From Panicum virgatum (taxonomy: Eukaryota > Streptophyta > Magnoliopsida > Poales > Poaceae): a DNA stretch of 64,000 bases. The position numbers and the translations under genes were made by a program. The notes under the pieces are model-generated. The model saw only the letters and a program-made list of their open reading frames with translations, ran no database searches and had not been told where the DNA came from. Location of the stretch: assembly GCF_016808335.1 (NCBI RefSeq), contig NC_053141.1, positions 26,650,261 to 26,714,260 of the forward strand, written 5' to 3'. Below are positions 44,685-54,914 of the stretch, piece after piece. The first letter of the stretch is position 1; each line of letters begins with the position of its first letter.

Positions 44685-47383
44685 ATGGCTCCTAAGAGAT
44701 CTGCTGGAAGGGGGAAGGCGAGCGACGCTGCTGGAGAAGATGCGGAGGTCCAAGGGTGGAAGTCGAGTAAATGTACCGACTCCCATCTGTTGAATCTGGT
44801 AGAGAGTCTTCTTCTTCAGCCCCAGAACGTGATCCATTGGAGGCACTCGGATGGGGTGTCTTTTCCTCATGAGGAAGAAAACGAATCTGTTGTTTTTTCC
44901 TCATGTTCTTCGTGGCCTCGGTTTTCTAGTTTTTGATTTCTTCCGAGGCCTTCTTCCCCACTGGGGGTCCAAGTGCATCACTTGACCCCTAATTCTATTC
45001 TTCACATCTCGATCTTTGTTCATCTGTGTGATGCTTTCTTGGGGATTGAGCCCCACTTTGATCTTTTCCAATACTTCTTCCATTTGAAGCCTCATCCCAA
45101 TGACTCTAAAGTAGATGTAGTTGGGGGAGCTGGGCTGCAGTTCCGTCAGGGGAAGAAACCCAAGTATATCCCTTACGAGTTGAGTGACAAGGTCATCGAC
45201 TGGAAGGCAATGTAGTTTTATGTTAGGAATCTTTCTTCTTCTCTTCCTCTTCGTACTCCTGGTCCCCCTGTGAAGAAGCCGAGTTGGAATTCCAGGGGAG
45301 GTAGGGTGGACCAGGTTAATTTTCTTCTTGGGGAGATCGAGAGGCTGAAGGCGGATCACCAGATTACTGGTGTTTCTGTGGTAGCGCATTGGTCTCTTCG
45401 GAGGGTTCAGCCTCTGCAACGGCGGGTTCATCTTGCCTTTGAGTATACGGGTGAGGAGGATCCCACTCGATATACTCGGGGGAAGATCTCTGAGGACGAG
45501 TTGGAAGGCCGGGTGGCCGCGCTTCTGAAGAACATAGACTGGAGGCCCAGTCTTTCTGGGGCATTCAGAGCCGACAGGTGTACTCGGGAGGTACTGCTTC
45601 GAGTAGTCGATCGTAGTTTAGATCGAGTACTTTTGTCAAGTAGTCGAGTTTATTTGGTGTGTTTCATGCAGATTAATCCCGAAAATTATCAGAGTAGGCC
45701 TCCGCTGCCTGAAGATGTGCCTCTGGCACATACTGACTCAAGTGTGACTCTGACTACCATTGCTTTTGCTCTTTTGCTTGATTGAGCTGTTGGATTTATT
45801 TTCAACTGATGATTGTTGATTTTGGTGCACATGTCCATCGGCTAGTCGGACGGTGTCGGATGTCCAGGACAGGGCGGCGGATGAGCCGGCCGTTGAGTCA
45901 GCGAGGACTCGCAAGCGGGGGGCCGCCTCCGCTGGTAGTAGTGATCGGTGAGTATGAGTTGTCGCTTTTCTGGAGTTCTGAGTTGGTTTTTTTGATGACC
46001 TTTCTTGTTCCTAGGCCCCCTTCTTCTTCCAAGAGGCGGGCGGTGAGCTCCGTGGTGACCCCAGATTCATCGACTCCTGCTGCGGTGACTGAGTCCGGCG
46101 GGAGTGGCTCTGCTAAGGGACAGAGTGCTTCGGGGCTCAGCGGAGTCCCGTAGTTTATCAAGCCGAAAAAATTCGTCTTGAAGCAATCTTCCCAGTGAGT
46201 GTGATTCTTTGTTGATAGATCACTTGTCTTTTGCTTTCTTTATTTTTGTACTTAAGTGTCGAGTCCTTCCTCTATTTTGTAGCAGCCCCAATGCTCTTGG
46301 GGTTGATGAGTCGGAGAAGGGATTCTTTGCTTCCCTTAAGAGCATTACCCAGTTTCCCCCCAGCCCATCGAAAGATGGTGATCGGCTGGTCGATACTGCA
46401 GCTGGAACGGCGGAGAGTCCTGCGGCCGAGGAGGCGGGCAAGAAGTCTCCTGTTGCTGGCACTGGTGAGTGGCTTTATGAGATGTGATCGACTGGTTTTC
46501 TGTCGTGCTTTTGCTGATATTTTTTGTGTTTTTCAGATAAGCAGAACGAGGATCAAACAAAGAGTCCTTTGGCTGCCGCCAATGTTGATCTAATGCCGTA
46601 GCAAGAGGCGGAGAAGTTGGTCGAGGGATCGACTACCGTTGCCCAGGGGATTTTGGGCTGCCACTCTGCTCATGTTGTACGTGACTTTTTGTACTCGAGT
46701 ACTTATATTGGATTGTCGAGTACTTTGTCTTGACTATGTTTTGTTGACAGAATTTGGCTAAACAAGTCGCTGAGCAAGCTGAGGTCCTTCGGCAGACTGG
46801 AGAGGGTCTCCAATTGACAACTGACCAGGCGCGACGGCTTGAGGAGATGGCTGCTCTTGAGAAGTCTTCTCGGGAGCAGTCGGAGAAGGTCAAGCTTCTG
46901 GAGGCCCGTGTCGAAGCTTTGGAGCAGGACAATTCTGCTATTAAGGATAAGGCCTCCAAGCTGCAAGAGAAGGCCAAAGCTGCTGCCGAGGAGAAGAAAG
47001 GTAGTCTTTTCCTTCTTTGATGCTTGTGTCCTTCGAGTAGCTTCTTCTGTGCTCATATTTTCCTTGCTTTGACAGACCTTAAAAGCTTGTTATTGCAAAG
47101 AGATGAACTAGTGACTGATCTTAAAAATATTATGTATCGTCATGCAGATGCCGTGGAGAAGCTGACTAAGATCAAAGCTGACTCTGACAGGCAAATGGTC
47201 AGAGACATGAAGCAGATCCAGGAGTTGTCCCAGCAGCTAGCTGATCTTGAGGCGGCGGCTAAGGTAGTCGTTGACATGGTCGAGGAGGAGGAGGAAGCTG
47301 GTGAGAAGAGTCTGCTGGAGCCTCTTCGTGAAGCCCCCAGCGACTTGGTAGCTTCTTCTCCGAGACGTCTAGAGAGTACTTAG
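44685..47383 (+). pseudogene. PF04195-like 'putative gypsy type transposon' gene, antisense in LTR element
   Basis: The start MAPKRSAGRGKASDAAGEDA is followed by HLLNLVESLLLQPQNVIHWR, then SILHISIFVHLCDAFLGIEP and VVGGAGLQFRQGKKPKYIPY. Next come IQPLQ-like and DPTRYT segments and coiled-coil exons at 46754-47000 and 47080-47370 (EKVKLLEARVEALEQ, MKQIQELSQQLADLE). This order matches the Transposase_28 family often found in large grass Gypsy elements. The coding path is broken: a one-base shift near 44930-44970, a stop after IDWKAM (45212-45214) where the family continues, and several intron-like gaps. Its strand is opposite to the element's own transcription. Role unknown. Confidence 0.6.
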
Positions 47384-47989
47384 CTTATGCCTTAGGATTA
47401 GTTAAATCCTTTCTCCCTTCTGCAAACTTGTCCCTTATTGGCGATGGGGTGACCGTTGGCTGTTCGGAGGAGAAATTCTCTGAATATGTCACGGAGATGA
47501 AACCCATCGCTGATAAGGTTATCAGTGGCTTGGAGCTGGCGCCAGAGCCTTGAACAATTGTTGTAATATTCTTTTGGCTTTTGTGTGGCTGTGTATCCAC
47601 TGAAGTACTTTTAACATTTTGTATGTATAGTACTTTCTTTTTAATTGATGGCCGATCATCTGGTTGCCTTTTCATGAAGCTTGTCGTTGGCTGTCTTGAG
47701 TTGTTTCTTCGAGTACCGTTGTAGTCGAATTGCTTGTCATCTCGAGGACGAATAGAGATCTTGTCTCTTCATAGGTCGAGTACTGTGGTAGTCGACGCGT
47801 TGTCGTCTTATGGACTAAGAATTCCTTTTAGGAATTAGAAATCTTGTATCTTCTTGGAGTCTAGTGTCGTGGTAGTCGTCATGTTGTCATCTCATGGATG
47901 AATAAATCCTCTTGGGAGATTGAGATCTTGAGTCAAGTGCCGTAGCGGTCGACAAATTGTCACCTCATGGGTGGGTTGCTCTTCTTGTA

Positions 47990-48360
47990 GATAGGGAACT
48001 TGTCCCTCCGAAGGTTGAGTACTGAAGTAGTCGATCAGTTGTCGTCTCATGGACGAGAAAATCCTCTTGGGAGATAGGGAACTTGTCCCTCTGAAGGCTG
48101 AGTACCGAAGTAGTCGATCAGTTGTCGTCTCATGGACGAGAAAATCCTCTTGGGAGATAGGGAACTTGTCCCTCTAAAGGCCGAATACCGAAGTAGTCGA
48201 TCAGTTGTCGTCTCATGGACAAGAAAATCCTCTTGGGAGATAGAGAACTTGTCCCTCCGAAGGTCGAGTACCGAAGTAGTCGGTTAGTTGTCGTCTCATG
48301 GACGAGAGAATCCTCTTGGGAGGTAGGGAACTTGTCCCTTAGGGCCGCAGCGCTCATGTC
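47990..48360. repeat. Tandem array, ~78-bp units, in LTR element
   Basis: About five units carry TAGGGAACTTGTCCCTC, ACCGAAGTAGTCGATCAG and TTGTCGTCTCATGGACGAG. The units differ by a few bases each. Confidence 0.85.
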
Positions 48361-48735
48361 TCTTAGCCCCAGCTACTCGATTCGCTGTGCCTTTTATCTT
48401 GAGTGAACAATGAAAGGTTGGTATTCGAAGTAGCTGATGGAGTACCAGCTCCTGAAGATGGTAGAGAACTTGTCTCTTAGCCCCAACTACTCGATTCGCC
48501 GTGCCTTTTACTTTGAGTAAACAAAGAAAGGTAGGTATTCGATGTAGCTGATTGGAGTAACAACTCTTGAAGACGGTAGAGAACTTATCTCTAGGGCCGC
48601 GGAGCTCATGTCTCTTAGTTCCAGCTACTCGATTCGCCATGCCTTTTACTTTGAGTGAACAAAGAAAGGTTGGTATTCGATGTAGCTGATAGAGTAACGA
48701 CTCCTAAAGAAGGTAGAGATCTTGTCTCTGGGGTC
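48345..48735. repeat. Tandem array, ~125-bp units, in LTR element
   Basis: Three units carry TCTCTTAGYYCCAGCTACTCG, GCCTTTTAYYTTGAGTRAAC and AGGTTGGTATTCGATGTAGC. Confidence 0.8.
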
Positions 48736-48814
48736 TTTGATGACGAATTCTTCTTTGTGCACTCCTCTGTTAGATTCTGAAACACTCGATTTCTTATTTA
48801 TATATTTGAATCTT

Positions 48815-49260
48815 GCTTGGGCGGACCCAACGTAGCCTTTATTGGGTGTAAGACTGGGGGTTGTCCCTGAGGGGATTCGGTTTTTAGTAATTGTCTTCTG
48901 CCAACACGAGTAGCTTGGATACTAAGTCGGAACTCGGGCGAACCCATCCTAGCCTTTATTGGGTGTAAGACCGGGGGTAAGCCCTGAGGCGACTCGATCG
49001 AGTAGCTGTCATACTCCCATCTTGTTTTTGTTGATAGTTCAGGGGTGGAACCTTCCACGGGCGGACCCATCCTAGCCTTTATTGGTTGTAAGACTGGGGG
49101 TTAGCCCTGAGGTGGTTGGACCCAACCGACTATTTTATGGGGAGTACTTTTTCTTTGAGTAGTTCGGGGGTGGAACCTCCCTCGGGTGGACCCATCCTAG
49201 CCTTTATTGGGTGTAAGACCGGGGGTGAGCCCTGAGGTGGTTGGACCCATCCGACTAGCT
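48815..49260. repeat. Tandem array, ~110-125-bp units, in LTR element
   Basis: Four units carry GGACCCATCCTAGCCTTTATT, GGTGTAAGACCGGGGGT and AGCCCTGAGG. The third array in a row in the same element. Confidence 0.8.
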
Positions 49261-49926
49261 CCTTCTTCCTTCATTGTCAAAAGAGATTTTGCTCGTGTTG
49301 ATTCTTTTTGTCTTTGTCGGCAGAAGGTGGAGGTGCTCCGAGTGCTTTGCGAAGAATGATGCATTGGAAACTTGAGTGCTTCCCTTTGGGGTGCAAAAAA
49401 CATCTTGAATGAAGTTTTTGGTGAGTAGAATCGATCTTCGACTGCTTGGTCGGTTGAGGAGGATGTTCTGCTTTGTCGCTGCGTCATTTCCGCGAGTTGT
49501 ACCCGTAGTTGTCGGGTAGTTTGAAGTTGGATGTCGGGCTGTAGGCTTCGACTTCTTCATGATCTTCCCCTTTATTGATGATGACTGTTTTCACATTGCG
49601 GCCAATGTTGATAACATTGTGTAAGTCACTGTTGGAGTAGTCGAATGAGTCGCCAAGCTATTGGTGGTACTCCGTTTTGAAAATCTTCTTCGAATTGTTG
49701 TCCAGGTGGACAGTGACCGTGATTCCTGGTGGTGATGGAGGGAATTCGTAGCTGGCTGCTACTGCTTCGCTTGCCTTGTTTTAGAAAGGAAATCATCATA
49801 ATCGAGGTATTCTAGTGCCGTGGAAATGGCCTTTTGGTTTGTAGGATCCGAAAGGATCGCCATGAAAATTTCGCGATCGCCGTCGGAAATTTTCGTTTTG
49901 TTATCTTCTTTGAGTGGAAGACCTTG

Positions 49927-51162
49927 CTAGAACGGTAATTCTTCGTATTCTGAGAATTGTTGCCCCTCTCTTTGATTTGAGTTCTGCAATTCTCCTTTTT
50001 TAGAGGCAGTAGAAGTCGACTCCTTGTCGGATTCTGTCTTCTCATCGGAATCGGATTGTATCACAAGTCGGTTTCTTTTAGGGACTTGATCCGAATCCGG
50101 GTAGGATTCTTTGTCTGTCTTGACTCGGGGAGAGAGTCCGATAGTATGTCGCAAAAGGTCTTCGTCATATGGGATGTAGTCTGCTGGGGGCCATCCGCCT
50201 TCGATTCGAACCGAAAGTTCATTTATGAATTTGTTGCACTTGTCCAAATTGTCGCGTTCTTCCGGAGAAAATAGCTGTGTCGTGCGATGATTTTCTTGCG
50301 GGGTAGGTGAATTTGGAGTTTGAATGACGTTGCACCAATGGCTCATGTAGTCTTCGATTGAAACAGAGTCTTCTGCAGGTTGAGATTCAGACAAGTACTG
50401 GTTTAGTTGCGTTGATGATTTGTTTTGCGAATCATCCCATAGCTTTTTCGCTTTGGATTTTTCCCAAAGTGTTTCAAGCTTGTCAGGATTTGTCAGTCCT
50501 TCCATAAACAAATCGATGTCATTTGACCATTCAGCTAGTTCATCTTTGGAGATTGGTTCGTCCAGTTCTTTGAGGTATTTGATGAATGCTTGATCCTGCT
50601 CCAGTTCTGCAGGGCTGAGAGCCCAAGGATTGGAGAATTCTTCATAGGAAGTCTTGTCCTTGAACGTGTCTTCTACTAGCTGAAGGCAGTGTTCGATTTT
50701 TTCATCGATGTTATCGATGTTTGAAAAAAATGTCCTTTGATGGCTTCTTTCTGCGAGTAGTTTTCTTGAAACCGGTTTTTGACTTTTCTTCCGAAGGCTT
50801 GATTCAGCAAAGTGGATGCCATTGGAAGATAAAACCCTTCCATCCATGGGAGTTTTTTGTTTGGTATCTCCTAGCAGTCTTTCCAAATCCTCTTCCAATT
50901 CAGAGGGTGTTAACGTTCTTGCTCTGATCGCGCCGAATTCGGGTTGGATTCGAGTTTCATGATTGAGGGCCGAGAATCCGACTTCTTCGAGTTGGTCGAT
51001 GAAGTCGAGTTCGTGGCGTTCTACGGCTTCCGAAGCTTCTGGAGCATTTTGGTCAATTGGGCAGCTTTCGAAACCGCCTGATCCGTCGGCGACGAAGATC
51101 CAGTAGCCTACGCGGAAGGAGGTGCCTTTATCGAGCATGGAGTTGTCGTTGAGAGGAGCCAT
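49927..51162 (-). CDS. Gag-position ORF of the pol-less LTR element
   Basis: A 411-aa frame starts MAPLNDNSMLDKGTSFRVGY, 31 bases beyond the predicted primer-binding site, the usual place for gag. It is hydrophilic and acidic, with runs such as LSPAELEQDQAFIKYLKELD, and ends in a Ser/Lys-rich segment. I see no zinc knuckle and no protease motif, so it may be an element-specific protein rather than a canonical Gag. The frame is open without breaks, in contrast with the decayed antisense gene. Further degraded frames continue down to about 49200. Confidence 0.6.
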   Translation of the reverse strand: MAPLNDNSMLDKGTSFRVGYWIFVADGSGGFESCPIDQNAPEASEAVERHELDFIDQLEEVGFSALNHETRIQPEFGAIRARTLTPSELEEDLERLLGDTKQKTPMDGRVLSSNGIHFAESSLRKKSQKPVSRKLLAERSHQRTFFSNIDNIDEKIEHCLQLVEDTFKDKTSYEEFSNPWALSPAELEQDQAFIKYLKELDEPISKDELAEWSNDIDLFMEGLTNPDKLETLWEKSKAKKLWDDSQNKSSTQLNQYLSESQPAEDSVSIEDYMSHWCNVIQTPNSPTPQENHRTTQLFSPEERDNLDKCNKFINELSVRIEGGWPPADYIPYDEDLLRHTIGLSPRVKTDKESYPDSDQVPKRNRLVIQSDSDEKTESDKESTSTASKKGELQNSNQREGQQFSEYEELPF

Positions 51163-51192
51163 CGGGTTGTTCTAGCGATCGTTGGCGAGAGG

Positions 51193-51210
51193 CCCCATGG
51201 TGGGCGCCAG
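51193..51210 (-). other. Primer-binding site of the LTR element
   Basis: On the minus strand TGGCGCCCACCATGGGGC starts one base after the LTR end. It begins TGG, complementary to a tRNA CCA end. It fixes the orientation of the element. Confidence 0.65.
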
Positions 51211-51211
51211 C

Positions 51212-51638
51212 TGTCGGTGTTTTACCGTCGGGTTCTCCGAGGGGTATCCCGAGGAGAGTGGTTGTAAGTAGGGACTCGCCGAGGTCAGAATGCGATGGTG
51301 CAAAGATCACAAGGATTTAGACAGGTTCAGGCCGCCGGAGCGTAATACCCTACGTCCTGTGTGGTGGTTTGTATTCCCTTAGGTGTTGTTCGATGTGTCT
51401 CGTCCCTTTTGAGGGGGTCCCTGTTCGCCCTTATATAATCAGGGGGAACATGGTTACACGAAAAGTCCTGGTCTAGTTCTGTTAGATTCCCAGTCCGAGG
51501 AGTTCAGCTGGTTCCGAGTATGCCGACTAGTTCTACTCCTATTTGGGTAGATACAAAAGAGGTAGGGCATATCCATGACTACTCCCTACTCTATAATATT
51601 CTGCACATGTGAGCAGCCCCGTTGCCCCGGGTCTGACA
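51212..51638 (-). repeat. 5' LTR of the pol-less element
   Basis: Partner of 42747-43174, one base shorter. It is followed by the target duplication CCCTG at 51639-51643. Confidence 0.92.
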
Positions 51639-51643
51639 CCCTG

Positions 51644-52960
51644 TTTTTGGCAAAGCTTGCGTGCCAAATACACTCCTCTCGACCAAAATTGTCTAAGGGC
51701 GATGATCAATAATACATCGACCATTTTTTGTGCTAAGGGCGATAAAAATTATCGGCCATGACTTTCTTCTTTTCAAGCTGATGATGAAACAATTTGCTTT
51801 AGTCTCCAAACTTTCTTCGTGGCTACTGACTTTGTTGGCTTGACCTCCACTTGTTGCTCCATTGACTCTTGCTTGCACAAATGTTGTAACCTTCTTTTCT
51901 GAGTGTGAGATAAGCCTGAGGGACACCACATCGGCTGTAAATTCTTTGAATCTTTCTTTAAGTCCTTCTCACCCTCCTTGCTGCAACTAAGATCTCTTTT
52001 GACCAGATTGTTACTAGCAGCACCCGGTCATGGTGATACACAACTTGGATATATAGAAGGATATTGAACATAATAAGATTGCATATGCATCCAACTGTAA
52101 TCCAAATGTGTGTAATAATAGGAATATGGCCAAAACAATGGAGCGGCCTTGAATATGGCATAGTAACACAATTATCTTGACATGGACGAAAATCCAATTG
52201 CTGACCAGCGGTTGACATTGAATTTGCAACTTTAGCTTCATTTGGCCGTATCTTATGCTTCTGGGCAGCTTCCTCCCTCTCATTCTTGGCCAAGAGCTCT
52301 TCAAAGCTTGGCCTTGTTCTAACTTCAGACGTGGAGGAATTTTCAGATTTGCTGGGTGCACCGGTCAGACCGGTCTGGACACCGGTCAGACCGGTCAGTT
52401 TGCTGCCGGTCTTCTTTTCTTTGCCTTGCACCCCGAGTGTTGAAGTCTTTGTTGCAGCTCGGGAAGTCTTGTTCTGCAGCATCTTCTTGTCAGGCCTCTC
52501 TTCTCCAATGATCACATTTTTTCCTTTTGTCGATTAGGCTTGACTTGGCCGAATTAAAATCTTGGGATTCTTCAATCCAAGCATACATGTATGCATTGGA
52601 AAAGGATTTTGATCAATTTGCATTGTAGGAGGAATCAGTCGTCCTTCATCTATGGCAATTGTATCTTTCTACGAAGTACATTGCAATCGTTAGTAGCATG
52701 AGAAAAAGTATTATGGAATTTGCAATAGGCACGCCGCTTTAACTCTTCTATCGACAGAATTGTGTAAAAGAACTTATTTTTTTCAATCTTTGCTAATTCA
52801 TCAAAGATTCTCTCACACTTCGACAAATCAAAAGTAAACTTGATCTCTTCCTTCTGAGTTTTGTTAATCGGCTTTAAAGAAGAACAAGTACTTGGTTTGT
52901 CATTTGGTGACCACACAAATTCAACGGCATAAACCTCTTAAGCAACTGGTTTTGGCAGTC
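51644..52960 (-). pseudogene. Decayed Gypsy gag (outer element, right piece)
   Basis: On the minus strand 52916-52650 encodes CKFHNTFSHATNDCNVLRRK, the gag C-terminal C-H-C motif found in a group of grass Gypsy elements. 52515-51958 continues with TRPSFEELLAKNEREEAAQK and a tail of Tyr/Pro-rich phrases. The frame shifts between these blocks. A run of (TGLTG)-type phrases comes from CCGGTCAGACCGGTC repeats at 52360-52400. The 5' half of the gene and all of pol are missing. Confidence 0.6.
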
Positions 52961-53640
52961 GAGGTTTACATATCAAATGAAAAATAGCCCAATTAAAGTT
53001 TCTTTTTTAACTATAGAGTTTGCGTAAAAAGTTTCAAATTTTTTGAAAATTCAGCATTTTCAATATAGGCACAAATGTGGGATGTTACAGCTATGGCATA
53101 CGCAAATAGCGTAATCTAATTGATGGTCTACATCATATAAGATGGTGAGCTAATATCTTATGTCAGCATTTTCTTTTTCTTCTTTGAGAAAATACTTTTT
53201 TCATAATGATGTAATAGATCAATCATCCTTTGTGTTAGATTTTGTCTTCTTTTACATTCCTTTGTGTTAGATTTTTTTTGTTTTTGTTGGATTAAATATA
53301 TGAGTTGTCTGGTTTAATCTTCTTTCAAAGGCAGTGATGGTTTAGTTTTAAAAGGTATTTTTGCTATTTTTTCATAATGGTAGTGGTTATATTATAAAGA
53401 GGTAGGATATCTTTAGCTAATATTTTTTAATGGCAATCATGGAGAATTTCAAAATAATATGGGGTTATCTAAATTATTGTCATTATCTGAGTTTGTATTT
53501 GCAATCAGAGGAATCACTCGAGATAAAGTGCGCATGCATCATGCGTGGGCAACATTGCATCATCCTGAGCCACAGAAAGATAGATATAACTGTAGACGAC
53601 CAAAATTTGAATGGCTGTGCAGACTGGTCTAATCAGTATG
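52961..53640. other. AT-rich spacer between retroelement remnants
   Basis: No coding frame recognised. Frequent T-runs. Confidence 0.4.
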
Positions 53641-54042
53641 CACAGGTCAAGGTGACTTTGTCAAAATAAAAATTGAACTTCACCATTGCGTATCTTGTCG
53701 AGATGATCAGAATGCATATATTGAACTTCCAATTTGAAGTCCGGATGAGGAAGTTATGCCTACAGAAAGATCTACGTACCTTAACCTAACCGGTCTGACT
53801 GGTTGGAATAGCCCAATCCGAGATAAGAGTTATATTTTAACACATGATATCTATCAGTTTCGACTCCTATTGGGTACGGACCTCCCCACCCTATATATAT
53901 GAAGGGTCACGGCCGATTGGGTGCATTCAATTGAATCTATCAAACACATTTATCTTTTTACCTTTTCTGTTTGCTCTAATCTTTTCCAACTTCGATTTGT
54001 TGTTCTTCCTGCATCTATATAGCATTTAAAGGCATCCTAACA
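53641..54042 (+). mobile_element. LTR-like remnant, plus orientation
   Basis: On the plus strand the segment has ACCGGTCTGACTGGTTGG, then CACCCTATATATATGAAGGG and GTCACGGCCGATTGGGTGCA. The same order (CACCCTATAAAT, GGCCACGGCCGATTG) occurs on the minus strand at 42530-42485. It may be the U3/R part of a related LTR in the opposite orientation. The boundaries are uncertain. Confidence 0.45.
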
Positions 54043-54914
54043 CTACTGGAAAACATGCCAAAGGTCCAGGCCAAAGGTCAGTACCGGCTGCAATAATAGC
54101 TGGTACCTTTGGCCTGGACTGGGCGCAAGGGAGGGATATTGGTACCAGGTCATGGCATGACCCGGTGCCAATACTAGAGCACATGCACCGGGTGGTGCCT
54201 CCAACCGGTACCAAATGACGATGGCGTCAAAGGCACTAGTTCGCGGCATCACCCGGTGCCTATTGTGCAGGTAAAGGCACCGGGTGATGCCACGACCCGG
54301 TGCCGGAAGTTGCTCCTTCTTTAGACACCGGTTGGTAATATAACCCGGTACCTATGCGCTAGATTTGGCACCGGGTCATTAGCACCAACCGGTGCCTTTG
54401 GCTCGTGCCTATAAATAGCCCCCCCTCCCCACCTTCAAGCTGCTGTGAACTCACTGTTCATGGCAGCCAAGTGAGGGGAGGGGATGGGAGGGGAGGGGAA
54501 TTTTTGCAATTTTTTTTGAAAGGTTAGTATTTTGTTTCCTCCATGATTTAGAAATTAATTGTTAGATGTAGTTATTTAGTTTATAGATGTATTAATTATT
54601 CTTTCATTTAGTATATTATTATTATATTAATTGATGTACATGTGATAATAATATTTATTTAGATGTAGTTAGCAATTTGGTTAGTTTGCTATTATTTTAT
54701 AGATGTGCTATTTTTTATATGTAGTTAGCAAGAGATTTAATTAATTATATTATTATAATGAAATGTACAATTATAATAAGTTAGTGATTTATTAAAGGGG
54801 AAATTTAAATATGTACAAAATTGTGAGATAGCGTATTTATTTTAGGTTAAATTGTGTGTTATGAATGAATTATTATGACAATCTATGATGTATATAAATG
54901 AATTGTGAACCCAG

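Larger units (their letters stand above)
42747..51638 (-). mobile_element. Complete pol-less LTR retrotransposon (LARD-like, Tat-type features)
   Basis: Two LTRs of 428 and 427 bp (42747-43174, 51212-51638) begin TGTCGG and end CTGACA on the plus strand, and are flanked by 5-bp duplications CCCTG (42742-42746, 51639-51643). By eye they differ at about 19 sites plus one indel. Orientation is minus: a TGGCGCCCACC primer-binding site follows the right LTR, and a G-rich GAGCTCGGGGGCT tract precedes the left one. A gag-position ORF lies at 51162-49927. I found no protease, reverse transcriptase, RNase H or integrase. A spliced gene of a PF04195-like family runs antisense near the 3' LTR. The middle holds three tandem-repeat arrays. 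Confidence 0.85.

Noticed and set aside
47990..49260. CRISPR-like or centromeric satellite array
   Set aside because: The units are long, lack spacers, and are confined between the two LTRs of one retroelement.
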